Notes: a model not told the origin generated them from the sequence alone. 64,000 nt of DNA from Seriola aureovittata (GCF_021018895.1 NC_079364.1:12326885-12390884); one strand, 5' to 3'; positions 25,868 through 39,527 are shown, numbered from the stretch's first letter. A program made the numbers and translations.

Positions 25868-27295
25868 ATGAATAACTCTTTTATAAATCAGGTATCTGAT
25901 AAAAGTTTAAGGAACAAGAATGTGTACATTAAAATCTATAATAAAAAACAATCAACTACTTCTCCCAAGGTTCATTATGGTAAGAAACTTTCAAGGAGTG
26001 ACCTTATAATTCTGTTGAATGCACTAATGACAAGCGACAGCTAAAGCACATATTAAAAAATACATTCAATATTTCAAATTACTTCTTTTTCAGATTTTGG
26101 GTCAATTTTGCACAAATCCAATGAATATCATCCAGTGTTTTGTTCCCAACTCCAACAACAAGGTATTCCGAATTTGCTACATCTACATTCACACCTCTCC
26201 CTGGCTTCTCACCGGATGTAATAAAGGATGGACCAGATGGGCTGCTCTTAAGGGCTACCCATTAATAAAGTGACAGTCTACCCAATAATAAAGTGACATT
26301 CAACCTCACATACTGCAGCATGTTGAGTCCAGCTGTCACTTCAAATGGACAATGTAAGCAACCGGTTCTTGCTGGGCAGCCTCAGTTCTAGCAGCAATGC
26401 CCCTTTAAGGAGAAAGATTTCAAGCACACATTGATTTTTGCGGAAAATTTAATCTGATACATGTCTTTATCTTGTCTTCCTTTTATTTTACATAAAGATA
26501 AGATGCCCAGTACTTACACTTCTCATGTTTCCTTTGTATAAATGTATTGATTTTTGTAGCAACACAAAATACACAGAGAATAATGATCAATTAGGCTGAT
26601 GGAGGAATATTGATCATAAACTAACCTTTTTCTCCGTCTTGTGCAGTCGCCTCTGACACTAAACCTTCTCAAAAGCAAACACCATACGACTGCTTGCTCC
26701 CTTTTCTTGCTATATAACTAAGCCAAACTTTTGATAATGAGATTACATCTCCCTAACCTCACTGTCAAACTCGCTTTTTGGTGTGCCATGTTTGGCAAAG
26801 GGGTCAGCAAGGCATCCTCTTAATTTGCTGATACATTACAGAAACCTCTGACCTCATTAGTCTGTTCTAGACAGTCAAGAAACCTTGCCTCCCAAATAAC
26901 AATGCATATTTGACAGATGGAGTGTGGCTGTCATCAAAGTTTCACAATGAGGCATTTTAAAGATGCAGTAGCTCAGCAGCAGACTGCCAGACCAACAGCT
27001 CCAAACGCTGCTGCACTGAAAAGATCTTCCTGGTAAACAGCCTAGACATACAGACTGCTATTGACTTTTTCTTCTTCTACAGCCAAGGCCAAACATGTCC
27101 AGTCCACCTGAGGCAACAAGTGCATTGCTGATGTTTTTATTTTGATAGGGACTATTATCAATGGCAATTCAGATGTTGGATATCACATAGTTCAGCTATA
27201 ATTACAATGTCAAAGTCCAAATATGTGCCAAAATCAACTAAATCATATAACAAAGCAACACCCAAGGCAAAATAATTTGTTCACCATACAGTATC
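25868..27295. other. Gene-free stretch with a short tandem duplication
   Basis: No exon seen. At 26259-26303 a ~22-bp unit containing AATAAAGTGACA appears twice in tandem. Confidence 0.55.
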
Positions 27296-27296
27296 T

Positions 27297-28070
27297 TCAC
27301 TCCTCGCCACCTTAACATGATGGAGGGGTAAACAGCTCCTGGTAGGGTCTCCCAAGGCAAATTGGTACCAAAGGAGGGGCCAGACTAAGACTGATTCATA
27401 CAAACCTAGAAAACATTTTTTTGTGTTTCATCTTGCCAGACCAGGGAAACGTGGGCAACAATGCAGAAACCTGGAGGGGGATGATTGAGTGGAACAGCCT
27501 GCCTGATCTGAACGCAAGTGGTACCCATGATGGATAGGCCATAAAGAACACCACTGTTTGAGCATAGGGTGGTTCATCAGTGTACACGGTACCAGAACAC
27601 TCTAGGTATAAGATCAATGATCAACTTTGTGGTTGTGTTATTTCTTGGACACTCAGGTGAACAGAGGAGCAGAGCTGTCAACTGATCAACATCTCTTGGG
27701 AGGTTGGAGACGTAAAAGCTTGGGTGTAGGAGGAGTTCATGGAGGCAATGGAGAAGGACTTTCAGCCAGGTAAACCATCAGACAACTCAGGAAAGGAAAA
27801 AAGGCTTGGTCCAAGCTGTGTTCAACAACGGAGGACAACTGCTGACTCTGGCTGGGAGTATCATCCGGTGGCAGAAAGAACACTTTGAGGAACTCCTGAA
27901 ATGACCAACATGTCCGGAATGAGTACGCTGGAGAGACTATATATCTCATCTTGCCTGGGAACAACTTTGGAGCTAGAAAACATTGCTGGGGGCATGAATG
28001 CCTGAACTACCTTGCTTAACCTGCTACCACGACAAAACGTGGCAAAAATGAATGGATGGATGGATTCATC
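27297..28070 (+). mobile_element. LINE (APE-type non-LTR retrotransposon) relic, internally deleted
   Basis: The 5' part has the leader wording of a known teleost LINE group (CTTAACATGATGGAGGGGT, GGGTCTCCCAAGGCAAATTG, GGAGGGGCCAGACTAAGACT). Next, 27,440-27,700 is a decayed apurinic endonuclease domain: plus-strand DNA corresponds to the N-x-E-T-W, GLPDLN, H-Q-C-T-W-like and IDFVV blocks with several frameshifts. At about 27,730-27,900 the match jumps to the linker before reverse transcriptase, so the middle is missing. The 3' end has the ATGGATGGATGGATT tail usual in such elements. The frames at 27396-27617, 27737-27964 and 27861-28139 (minus) are antisense shadows. Not functional. Confidence 0.75.
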
Positions 28071-30486
28071 ATTATCATGTCTTGCCAATTTACTGAAAGG
28101 GTTTTTTTTTTTAATCATTATACTGGCATATTTCAGCAAAGCAACTTCTACAGTATGTACCCGAAGATTCTTTCACTTGAACAGCTGCCTCAGGGTCTTT
28201 ATCCTCTTTTTCTTTTTTCTTGTCTTTTTGCAACATCACCTTCTCTAGGCTATAATATTCTCTTACCTAATATCTTTTGTCATACCCGTTGACCACCTCT
28301 CATTAGTTATGAGCTGCTTTCCTTTAGAAATCCTTTTTTTACAATCTAGGTATCTAGCATCTAGTTCTTGCAAGAGGCACATTGTATTTTCTGGTTTGCT
28401 TCTATAAAAAAATATATAATTTCAATGTTAAAACGATGATGGTTAAATCAGTCTGTTTCCCAACAAAACAAGTAGTGATGTGATGCAACTTTCATGTGAT
28501 GGTGTGAATCTTCAAAACATTATTAATTTCCAAAGTTCAATGAATGAAAATACAGATTGTACGCTGTAGAAGAGTATATTAGCAATCACAGTGGTTATTA
28601 AAGGGGTCCCTTACTTGTAGTGCTATCAAACCATGCAGAATTTGGTCGTAGCCTATAATGCCATATTGCCAAAACAACAACAACTGAAGTATGTGCCAAG
28701 CGCTAATTACTGACAGCTTGCATGTCCCTACCGGTGCTTTGCTGTATCTTGCAGTTCTATATGGGCAGAGTATTATTTACCAGTCTAAACTGTGGTTAAT
28801 TTTTCAACCGCTAATGTTTGTATACTGGAATAATTTTTAAAAATCCCTTTTAAGAAGAGGGAAGGTCACAGACATTATCACCTATTGATTAAGGATTGTG
28901 CTGTAATTAATTTAGGTGATTTCTAATTACACTGAAATGTAATTACAACGGACAACTGCAGAAGAATAACTATCTCTGTCTTTTTGAACAAGGGCACAAG
29001 AGGTAGTAAAAATGAGGTGTAAATAATTCATGCACCATCAGACTTGTGGGAGTTCTAGCCACAGCAGTGTCCTGCCAGGAAGGCTAATAGAAAGCCTAAA
29101 GCAGAGTAACATCACCATATTCTTGACACAGCACTTGTGGCAACCACATAAAATTACCTTTAATCTAAGCATATTAAAAAGACTCCTCAGCACAATGACT
29201 AGATGGATGGATTTGTTGGTCTGTTTGTGTCTACCTAGCCATCCAGCCTACTACTTTCCATCCCCACTGCCCCTCCATTGTGTTCTGTGGTCTCATCACT
29301 AGAGAAGAAGTGATGGTGAAGCATCCTGTATGTGCACACACAGCTGTTCTGCTCCCAAAAGACGCCTGAACATGCACCGATACAGTTTATGTCATCAGCA
29401 TTGTCATGCAGAATGCACGTGAGCAACGACTGCATATGGCTTCTTGGACCCATGCCCGTCAGCCAACAGTAACTGTCTCAATTTATAGAAGAGGATGGGT
29501 CATTATCATTTCATAGCAGTGCCATCCTTCTTCAATTTAAAAGTGCAGATAGCATTAAGTGTGTGCGTATTTTCTCTCCAAATGTTTCCTTACAGTAATG
29601 TCAACCCTTACTGCTGAGACTTTGAGACTTCGCTGAAATCAATTATGAAGTCTTACTTAACTGATACATCCTTGAAAATTGGTTCTCAGGATAATTTAAT
29701 CTCCCCATCTCATTTCTGTCAGAACAACTGAAGTAGGTCCTATAACTTTATAGTGTACATCGTGCACAGCTCTATGATAAGAATTAAATCAAATAAAAAC
29801 TTTGTAGGGGTTCTTTATTACTAGATTAGTCTGAATGGGTGATATTTATGCTATAACAACAACATACACCTGCAAGGCCACTGTATACCTGCTAAAAACC
29901 AGCCAAAAAGTCTGCTTCATAATCATTGTTGTTGGGCTAATGACATCTATTTGATCTAAAGAAAAAAAAAAAGAAGAGAAAAAAATATGTACGACAACCT
30001 CAAAAAATGATGCACATTTAATACAATAGAAGTTGTCATTGGAACTGCTGGACCATTTTGAAGGAACTTGAATGAATTGAATTGAATTCCATGAGCAACA
30101 GTAGTCAACATTTCAGTCACCACTTAACAGGCAGATGAGAGTAGAGTAGTAGTCGGAGTGTGTGCCTATCCAGACTATGGGAGCAAAACTCAAGATATTG
30201 TGAGACACAATGTGCAAAGCAAATCTGACCATGCTTTATTCAACTCTATACAAATCTATTCTATAGGACCCGTGGAATTCATTCACAGTCTGTGTTTAAA
30301 TGCAAATACGCATCCACTTGTGTCTTTGCATTGATTTTATAAGTAATTTTGCGGTCTTTAAAATAAATATGTGACATACCTGGTAGAGAACCCCTGCTAA
30401 GATGCAAGTAGAACGGAATAAAGCAGAAGATGTGAACAAATAAAAGCATAAATAAATAAATGAAAAATGTGTGTGTGACAGACAAA
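28071..30486. other. Gene-free stretch
   Basis: No coding exon is supported. Homeodomain-like AT motifs (TAATTAATTTAG, CTAATTAC, GTAATTAC) cluster at 28,900-28,950 in otherwise non-repetitive sequence. Confidence 0.5.
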
Positions 30487-30487
30487 G

Positions 30488-30488
<1 letters not shown>

Positions 30489-30558
<70 letters not shown>

Positions 30559-30572
30559 AAAAAAGAAAAAAA
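30489..30572. repeat. (GAAA)n microsatellite
   Basis: About 18 perfect GAAA units to 30560, then imperfect A-rich units. It is a pure purine strand with mirror symmetry and so can form triplex DNA. Confidence 0.97.
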
Positions 30573-33450
30573 GTGTCAGAAAATGTGAGAATGTTTTTAT
30601 TACTCAGAAAACTTCAAGCTATTTGTCTCATTAGACCGGCCTGGATTTAAACTTGTTGAAAGAGTGTTGCTAGCAACTGTCTCACAGAGATTACTTATAT
30701 GGGGAAGTGTTGACTGAAGGCTTGTTTAGTTTTCTCCAGTGTTTCTTACTGCGTTGGCACTGTCATTAATGTTTCAACATAAGCCTGATGATACAAGATT
30801 TTTTTTTTTATTTCTATTTTTTTTTTTTTTAAACTGTCTTCAGAGCCATGTGCTCTCCTTTGTCAGTGACACTGTGCCTATTAAAATTAATCTCATTACA
30901 TCAAGATAATTTTTATTTAAAGTAAAGCCTTTCAATTTATGTTATTCCTACAGTTGATGATGTGTTAATTTAATTCACAGTCACAGCATTGTCTACACAC
31001 TGAATGCAATCTCTTTTCGATTTTTCTTTATATAAAAGGGGCTTTTTTTTATCTCAACATTGTGTTCTTACTGTGAATTCATAGTTTGGCCATATTAGAA
31101 GTGAATACTGTAAACTCTCATACAGTGCCCTGTGTTCATCTTAACTGTAGATAGATTCAGGCTTTTATTTGTGAGTGAAGTACATTTCTTTTCTCCTAAT
31201 TTCTTCTATTTTATAAGTACATATTATTGTATTGTATTTTTAGTTGTTTTATGCACTTTAGGCACATTGAGTATACTGGCAGCTCAATAACATCTTTAAA
31301 AACTGTTGAAGCGCACAGAGTTGTCATCAAGTGAACCAAAGCGTGCACCAAATAAACAGCAGCTAGCAGTTTCAGTGAGTTTCTAAATTGCTGGTGCTTG
31401 AGTTCAAAACTGCATTTCAGCTACAGTGTTTGGTTCATGCTGGGGTTGAAGAGAGGCTGTCATAATCCTGCCAAAAGGTTCCTGCTACGACTCATTGATA
31501 TAGAGGTCACTTCACAGAATATTATACTGTAGGTAACTGTCAAAGGAAAGCTGCGGTTCATGCTTTATCTCTTTATTTCAGAGCAATTCAGCTGTCAAAC
31601 ATAGTTACATTGGTTCATTAATTTTAATCTAATGCTATTTTATATAATATCAAATGTGTACTGTGCAGATGTATTTTGGAGGGGAATAATAAGCAAAAAT
31701 AAGTTTACAAAAGTATCAGATCAGACTCAGGACTCAGCTCTAGATTAGGGGCAATAAAACGTATCGGTGCACACAACACACCATGGAACAGAGCTATTTC
31801 TCACCGTTTTCATGACAGTAATGGGGTTAGAGAGGGTCTGATATCATCTCCATTGTTGTTAAACTAGGATGATTTTTCTAGACAGTTAAATGACTGTAAA
31901 GCATGTCGTTTTTGCTCATTACAGATCTCAAAATTATTTTTTTTATTATTGAATGTATTCTCCAAATATGGTACTGCCTGCAACATCAGCTTTTGTGACA
32001 AACAATGATAATAAGATGGAGGGAGACACAATTTTACACATTATTTCCCATCAGTGGGTAACAAACGTGTATGTAATTTGCAATTCATACAGTACTGCCT
32101 AAGCAGAAACAGTGAGTACACTAAAAGTAAAACAATATATTTGGGGAGAAAAGATACTTGCTCAAGTATGCAAAACACATGATGTTATATGTAACCATTT
32201 CATAAGAACAGTTTCTAACATACTAAGCACTACTTAAGTGCTCTCAATTTAACACAACTCAATATACTCATATAAATATCAATATCAAGTATATGAAATA
32301 ACTATAGGAAACACAGAGTCTATACTTGATCCCAAGAGTGGGGCCAGCCCTGTAATCACGAATGTCCATGACTAACTGAATGATCATATTCCCACCATTG
32401 GTCAGCCGAATGCCATGTGACCAGGTTTGGAGTTTCTCCATTGGCCGTTGCCCTTTCAAAATGAATTGGTGTAAACAGTTTCTATGAGGGGAGCATTTAC
32501 AGCCTGCAATGTTCAATTTAGCTCATTTGTTGCTAGATTTATAGAGATTTTTTTTTTTTTTTTTTTCAATAAAGCACCGAGCAACCTTTTATCTAAATCT
32601 TTTATGGACAAGTCTTGGCTACTTAGAAGACTCTGCAGTAATGCCAGTTATGGCATCTACTTTGTTCAGTGAGGGGCAGAGCAGCGGTTTGTTACACAGA
32701 CAGAGACTGTGCGCTGTGTGAGAGACAAAATAAGAAAGATATTCTGTCACTTCCAACTTTCTCTCTCAGTGATCATTTTACAAGTACGTATAACTAAAAG
32801 CCCAGAACAGTCTGTCTTTAACTTATGCGTTTGGTGATTTTGTCAGATGGCATCACGGTTATAAAATAAGGATTTTAGCAGCAGGAAGTTAACATGTAGT
32901 CTTAATAGGCTGCATATCAGTCACTATTTCAAACTTGTTCCAATGTCCGATAACAGAAGCAGAAAAACATGTGAATGTGAATGAGAACAGGTTTATAGGG
33001 AACTCATGTGTATTAAAATAATGTATATATGAGCACAGGGAGTAGGAGAGAAGTATTCTGTGCAAATATGATACGATGATGTCAGTTGCTTACAGTGGGT
33101 CCACAGCAGTTTAACCTTGTCCTCAATTTTTCGCATTGACAATACTGAGTTAAGCCACATACTAAGTTTTGACCTAGCCTTGTTTTAACATTTACATTTA
33201 CACATGACTAAATGTATGATATGTGCTCAATGCCACAATTCAAACAGTACTGCCTTGGCCCTTGAAATAATTGTAAATGTGAAACATTATTTTAACATTT
33301 ATTTTAACCAGTGAGCACATCCAGTCTCACAGAGAATCACAGTGCATACATTATCAATCAATACAAGTTAAAATTGAACTGTTTTAAAGGCTTTTTCCTT
33401 TTTCTGTTATAGTAGAAACAGACCAGCAGCCCGATCACTGCTGTAAGCTA
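30573..33450. other. Gene-free stretch
   Basis: No exon seen. It has T-runs at about 30,800-30,830 and a 19-T run at 32548-32566. The short frames at 32268-32516 (minus) and 32484-32672 (plus) have no domain. Confidence 0.55.
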
Positions 33451-33454
33451 GTTT

Positions 33455-33545
33455 ATAGCCAGCCAGGTTAGCCACCAGCCAGATGGGCTGGTCTGTAGCC
33501 AGTTTGGCTGGTTGCTAGACAGACGGGTTGCCCATTAGCTGGGCT
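33455..33545. repeat. Degenerate GCTGG/CCAGC minisatellite-like tract
   Basis: Repeated TAGCCAGC, CCAGCCAG, GGGCTGGT, TAGCCAGT and GGCTGGTT words about 20 bases apart, in both orientations, so the tract can fold on itself. Its GC content is well above its surroundings. Confidence 0.6.
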
Positions 33546-33559
33546 GTGCCACTGTCAGC

Positions 33560-35670
33560 GGCAGCCTAAAGCGTCTGTCTGCAGTATTTCCTCAGCAGTG
33601 TTCACATAAAAGTCTGTTTTTATCTCAGACAAGCTGCAAAACATGAAGTCCTTTGTATAGGCAGTTGACTGACCAAAACTTGGTTATCAACTCAGATACA
33701 GACTGAGCTGTATATGCCCCCAAGCACAGAGAAGAAAACAAAACTCACATCAGTCAAACTTGCCTTTAGTTCTTATACCATCCACTGTCCTGACATTGCA
33801 TCAGTGGATGGTGACAGTAAAACTAGGTTGCTACAGCTACATATAGCTGGCTATTATATTCTTTTGAATTTCTTTTGCATTCCTACATATATCAAAGATA
33901 CGTGAATATTTCTGAAATGCCATCATGTAAGTTCTCACATGTTTTGCTCCAACATTAACTTCATTCTCCATTCCTCCCAAAGGAAGATCTGAAATTATTT
34001 CATGCTTTACAAATGCTGAATTCCGATAAAATAATGTAATAAATCATTCCCACTGGGATGTCAGAGCTTCAAGAGAACTTAAAAGATAATCCAGTTTTTA
34101 CGCTCTCAGGCCATAAAAATTCCCAGTTATCATCATGTCACACAGACACGTGTGCAGTGATCATTTCCCTATACATATATGTAATGGAGTGTAGGGAGCT
34201 CTACTGTTATATAAATAAACACAGCTGCATTGTAACCGTTACTTCACTTTCACTTAAAACTACACTGAGTTTTGAGGAATTCTTCCAGTCAGTGTCTGAA
34301 CCTTTAAGTTTAACATTGACTCTGTTTACCTTTACTTTTACTAAATTCAAACAGAAGTCGCAATGTAGTCTGTAGTGTATCTGAAGTAACAAAAAGCACC
34401 ATAGAATATTATGTGCCCTGTCACCTCATTAGGAACAGCCAAGATTGGGAACTAACCCTACATTTAAGTACCAAACAACGGTTTATCCATAGGAAACAAG
34501 CAATTTAACCAGTACATAGTTCTGTACTTAATTAAAATGCAATGTTTTGGTGCACATAGGCTTTTCAGCCAACAAGAGATGCACACTGTACAGTCTGGGT
34601 GGTCTAATCCGACTGACTAAATCCATTTGCTACAGGCATATCATGCTCACAGACAGGGCTTTGTGGGAATTCTGCTGTTGTTTGTGTTAAGCATGCAGTA
34701 TCAATGCTACATTTATCCTAAGGGTTACCTGCATCACACTGTGCACCTTTAAACACATGAAAGGAAGCCCTTAAACCCTCTTAAGCCCTCTTTCCTTTAA
34801 CCTGTTCAGCCTTTTTTCTCTATTCACGGTGTTGTCAACGCACAGTAGAAATCATCCATTTAGTAAAAGAGAACAGGGGGATTTAAAAATCCAATGACAA
34901 TATTTTAGTAGGTAGTAATTTTTTTTTTTAACGTAAATTAAAAATCTTAGTTTAAATGCCTTTGATTTTTTTCTTTTTATTAATTTAATTATTAAAGAAT
35001 TGGGACTAAGATACATACTGAGCGTGATGTTTTACATTGTAAAAATGAACCTGTCAGTGCTCTCTGGCGGACAAACTTAAACCAATTCCAAGTTACCTTG
35101 AACCTAATTGGCACTTCTGTAATTTTATTTCTTTTTACTGGCCAACATATACACAGATACTACTAAATCTGCATGAAGCTAGTATAGGTGTGGCCAAGAT
35201 ATTCATCTAGGTCTACTTATTTAATATTATACAATTTTTTATCCAAATCCAACTTGTTTTTGAGCCTGCTCATCTGAATTAGTCATCAACTGAGGACAAT
35301 GTACTAAAATAAAAACCTGTGCTTCATGCAGGGAAGCTCTGCAAGCTGTTTCTACAAACTGACTACATTTTAAAATGATGACATTATGAGATTCGTCAGA
35401 TGATGGTGATTTTGAGTAATTGAGCTAAAGATGCTAAAGATTGCATGTACATATGGTGGAATATTCTATTGGTATCATCCACCCTTAATTCTACTGTTTT
35501 AAGCTGCAATTCACCTATATTCATAGTTTAAAAGTGAATTAATGTTATTGTGTGTCAGTAAATTGTTTATATCTAAGCTGAACATTTGTTTCAGGACCTA
35601 AAAATAACCAACTAGACCACCATACACTGATTAAGTATCTTATGTTATTTTTAGCACTGGTACTAAGCTC
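33560..35670. other. Gene-free stretch
   Basis: No exon is supported. The 105-codon plus frame at 34058-34375 has no recognisable domain and ordinary AT-rich composition. Confidence 0.55.
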
Positions 35671-35676
35671 AACCTT

Positions 35677-36672
35677 CAGTGCCTTCAGGATGTATTCAGA
35701 CCTTCATTTTTCACATTTTGTTATGTTGCAGCCTTATGCTAAAATCGTTTAAATTAATTTTTTCTCTCATCAGTCTACACTCAATATCCCATTCAAACAA
35801 AGTAAAAACAGAACTTTTGCATTGCAAAATCCTTTAAAAAAAAAAAAAAAAAGGAAAACCTGAAATATCACATTAACAGAAGTATTCAGACACTAAAAGT
35901 GGAAACACCTTTGGCAGCAATTGTAGCCTCGAGTCTTTTTGGGTATGACACCACATCTGGATTCGGGGATTTTCTATCATTCTCTGCAGATCCTCTCAAG
36001 CTGGAGGGGGATCATCAGTGGACAGCCATTTTCAGGTCTCTCAAGAGATATTTGATTGGGTTCAAGTCAGGGCTCTGGCTGGGCCACTCAAGGAAGCTAC
36101 TCCTGCGTTGTCTTGGCTGTGTACTTGAGGTCACTGTTCTGTCAGAAGGTAAACCTTCAGCCTAGTCCGAGGCCCTGAGCTCAGGGCCAGGTTTTGATCG
36201 AGCATATCTCTGTACTTTGCTCAAATTCAGTTTTCTGTTAACCCTTACCAGTCTCCCTTTCCCTGCTGCTGAGAAACACCCCCTCAGCACGGTACAGCCA
36301 CCATCATGCTTCACCATTGCAAGGACATTGGGCAGGTGTTGAGTGGCGCTTGGTTTCTTTCAGACAGGATGCTTATAACCGAGGCCAAACAGTTCAAGTT
36401 TGGTTTCATCAGACCAGACAATCTAGTTTCTCACTGTCATTTAGCTGCTTTTTTGCAAACTCCAAGCAGCTTTCATGTGTCCATCACTGAGGAGAGGCTT
36501 CCATCCGGCCACTCTGCCAAAATAGCACAAATCTTTTCAGTTCTGTTTTCGCTTTGTTATTATGGGTTATTGAGTGTAGATTGATGAGGGGAAATTTTTT
36601 TCAGCATAAGCCTGCAACATAACAGAATGTGAAAAAAGTGAAGAGGTCTGAATACAGTCTGAACGCACTGTA
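35677..36672 (-). mobile_element. Tc1/mariner DNA transposon, internally deleted copy
   Basis: Both ends carry long terminal inverted repeats. The left end starts CAGTGCCTTCAGGATGTATT and runs through CACATTTTGTTATGTTGCAG. The right end, read on the minus strand, has CAGTGCGTTCAGACTGTATT and CACATTCTGTTATGTTGCAG. The transposase lies on the minus strand: at about 35,900-35,950 the reverse complement encodes a C-terminus like YPKRLEATIAAKG, a signature of Tc1 transposases. The remaining sequence follows the usual salmonid/teleost Tc1-like order but is about 0.6 kb shorter than a full ~1.6-kb element and has stops and frameshifts. The plus frames at 35899-36165 and 36306-36584 are antisense. 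Inactive. Confidence 0.92.
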
Positions 36673-36679
36673 TATCAAG

Positions 36680-39055
36680 TGAACTGATGACTTACTGGCA
36701 CCTAGGTCACACACTAAATCTATAGAAAGCCATGTCTCCCCAGGATTTTTGATTATAATGGGGCATGTAGCCCTGAGGGGGTCTGGTTCTCTGATCCTTC
36801 ACAGGGATAGATAGATGAACACATTCAGCTCCATTGGAAATCTCTGATTCTTTATGTGACCTGCATGTCATTGGACTGGGTACCTCAGTTTCCTGTGGTA
36901 TACAGGGGAGGTTTCAGCCAATATGCAAACCAAAAATAGCTTTTATTCATCAATTATTTCTCATCTTTCAGTATCAATATAAACAGATACTGATGCTGAA
37001 CTGTAAATGTCTGAAGAATACACAAAATATTGTGACGAATCCTTTTACATCTCAATATTGATCCAGGGAATGGCTGCATGACCAAAAAAGCGTACATGAA
37101 AGAAACCTTGTTTTGGGTGAGGAAAAGCCTGATATTACTTACATCAGTACAATATTACAATATAGTCAGCATTATCCGACTAAATCAGCCCATTGCTTCA
37201 GCATAACTTATTGATAGCTGCTATTGTACATTCTGGAATAGTGTGTCTAACCCTAGTTAACCCTAACCTTTGGTCAGGATCAAAATTTCTGCACAGAAGG
37301 TGATCTCCTCAACAGATAATCTCAACAATTCAGAATGTCTTTTGAGTTTAGCTGCTCCTCCTTTTTGAGGGGGTTGATTCTGGCAGCTGAATGATCCCGT
37401 TGTATGTTTTTTTGTTTTGTCTTTGGAGTTGTACCAAGAGTGGGTGAATGGATCCTATAGGGCAAACCTAAGACACCATGAAATATCTTTTAGTGGATCT
37501 CGGAGTGCCTCTAGTCACACAAGGGAGTGTTTACCCCCCATAAAATGAATGCACTTTGAAAGTACTTTTTTTGCTGTAAACATAGAAAAAAAAGGATTGA
37601 TTCTTTTATAACTTTGCAACTTGCTGCAGTCTGTTTGAAAGAAATTTCCGGCCCAGAGAGAATTAAATTCATTAAAGAATTGTAGAAATTTAAAACCACT
37701 GATTAATTCAGTTCAGTTCGAGTAAAAAGTGCTTTATTTTACTAGCTCTCTTGTTGTAAACATCTTTTATTAGATAGGAGATGGAAGAAGTCCAGCTTGA
37801 GTGACTCTCCCTAATCAGACACACTATCCTCTTGGTAACTGCTCTGCTGACAAGACATAACAGAATACACCTTAAACCTAAACTGCCACAAAGGATTCAT
37901 GTCTCAACCAGTAAATTCCTCCATGTTGTGATGGATCACTGCAGCCCAGATAGCCCAGGCAGATTCTAAGTCTCGATTTTTCTATTACAAGTCAAGCACT
38001 TGGGGGCATGTGAAAAAATTAGTTCTGGGAGTACCTCTTCACCTTTAGTCAACATTTCATTTTCAATTATAACTTGAAGCAGACTGAATACTAAAGTTCA
38101 TGTTCTCTGTTTTTCCTGTTTACTTCTGAAACAAAACCTGTAGCACATTTTTGGTACTTTCTTTTCAGCACATTGTGCTCCTACATCAGCTTGCCCTTTG
38201 TGCTACAGCATCAATATTCTTGCTAATTAAGATTTAGGTCTGTGTTGTCCCCTGTTGAGTCTTTTGTCACCACAGTGTAAGTGATCTGCATTGATTTTAT
38301 TTTCTCATTTCTTTTTAATTGCATGGATTGTGTCCCAGTGTAACTCAACCTCCCTGCAATCACACTGTTCATGGAAGTTCTTAGAGTATTTTTCTTAATA
38401 CACTGAGATAGGTTTGAACATCAAACAATACATTTGGGCTTAATAGGTCTTTTTTTCCATGCTTACACTATGTAAATGAAAGCACACATACACACACACA
38501 CAAAGCAGCTTATCCTTACTCTGCGCCCACAGATGTAATGTGAACCACCCTGCGATCAATGACACAGCTCCAACAATGCATTTCCATCTGAACCAGAGGC
38601 TCAATGCAAAACTCTCTCCTGCGTATTTCTTCTATTTGCAAATATTACAATACGGTCTTATATTCTCTGGTACCACCAAGGTCTGATGAAAGATGTTCAA
38701 ACCATATATCAAAACACAAAGGATGTGGAGGTGAAGTACAGCAGGAGGATGGGTAAAAATATATATTTACCCTGACCCTGGAGGGCTACTGCATCTGATT
38801 TTGAAAATCACTGACATTTTTAATATTCACATGGAGAAATCAAACAAAGGATCAGAATCACAGAGGGATTGGGCTTGATGTGGTGATCCAAAATAACTGG
38901 GCTGGCCTCACTGAAATGAATGAGGGAGCTTTCAAATTTGCAGTACAACAGCAAACTCACCAAAAACTACAGCCTCCAAACTAGTGATATAGAATGAACA
39001 CTTCTTTAACAAAGTGTCACCAAAAAAATAGAGACAAGTGTACTTATTTTTGTGA
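36680..39055. other. Gene-free stretch
   Basis: No exon seen. A fragment near 37,710-37,740 (CAGTTCAGTTCGAG then AAAGTGCTTTATTTT) looks like the edge of a dispersed repeat. Confidence 0.55.
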
Positions 39056-39059
39056 TATT

Positions 39060-39415
39060 TTAGTGTAAGGCACATGGTGAAAACTACAATTATGGCCTCA
39101 CGGTTGTATGCGTGGAAATATGGTCACATTCTCCTATTCCTCTGTTCCTGAATTACGGCGTTGAATAATGTCCAAAAGTGGTTTTCAGAACATTATGATG
39201 TGACAGTTAAGCTGACCTTTAACCTTCATCACTTCATCATTGTATCTTATTAGCGTCAGTTTATCCTTGTGTGTAAGTGAATATTTATGCCAAATTTGAA
39301 GAAATTCCCTCAAGGGGTTCCTGAGACATCATATTCATGAGAATGGAACGAGTACACCTTGAAAACATAATGCTTCCAGCCATGGCTGTGGCCCGCAAAG
39401 AGACATAAAAACATG
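39060..39415 (+). repeat. Teleost-type interspersed repeat (unclassified)
   Basis: Contains GGCCTCACGGTTGTATG, GCCAAATTTGAAGAAATTCC directly followed by CTCAAGGGGTTCCTGAGA, then GAGAATGGAACGAGTAC and AAAACATAATGCTTCCAGCC. This order is familiar from a high-copy repeat in many percomorph fish. It has no open frame. Confidence 0.6.
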
Positions 39416-39527
39416 TGCTTTGAGTGTACTCATGCAGCACATGAGGTGGTCTGTAAAAACATCTGTAAAAACATAAAAAATGTTCTATTTACATGTTGTC
39501 TGACTACCAAAAAGAGCTATTTTGGTC

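Noticed and set aside
30489..30572. CRISPR-like regular repetition
   Set aside because: Simple tetranucleotide microsatellite with no spacers.
35899..36584. Two plus-strand frames of 88 and 92 codons
   Set aside because: They are antisense to the Tc1 transposase relic.
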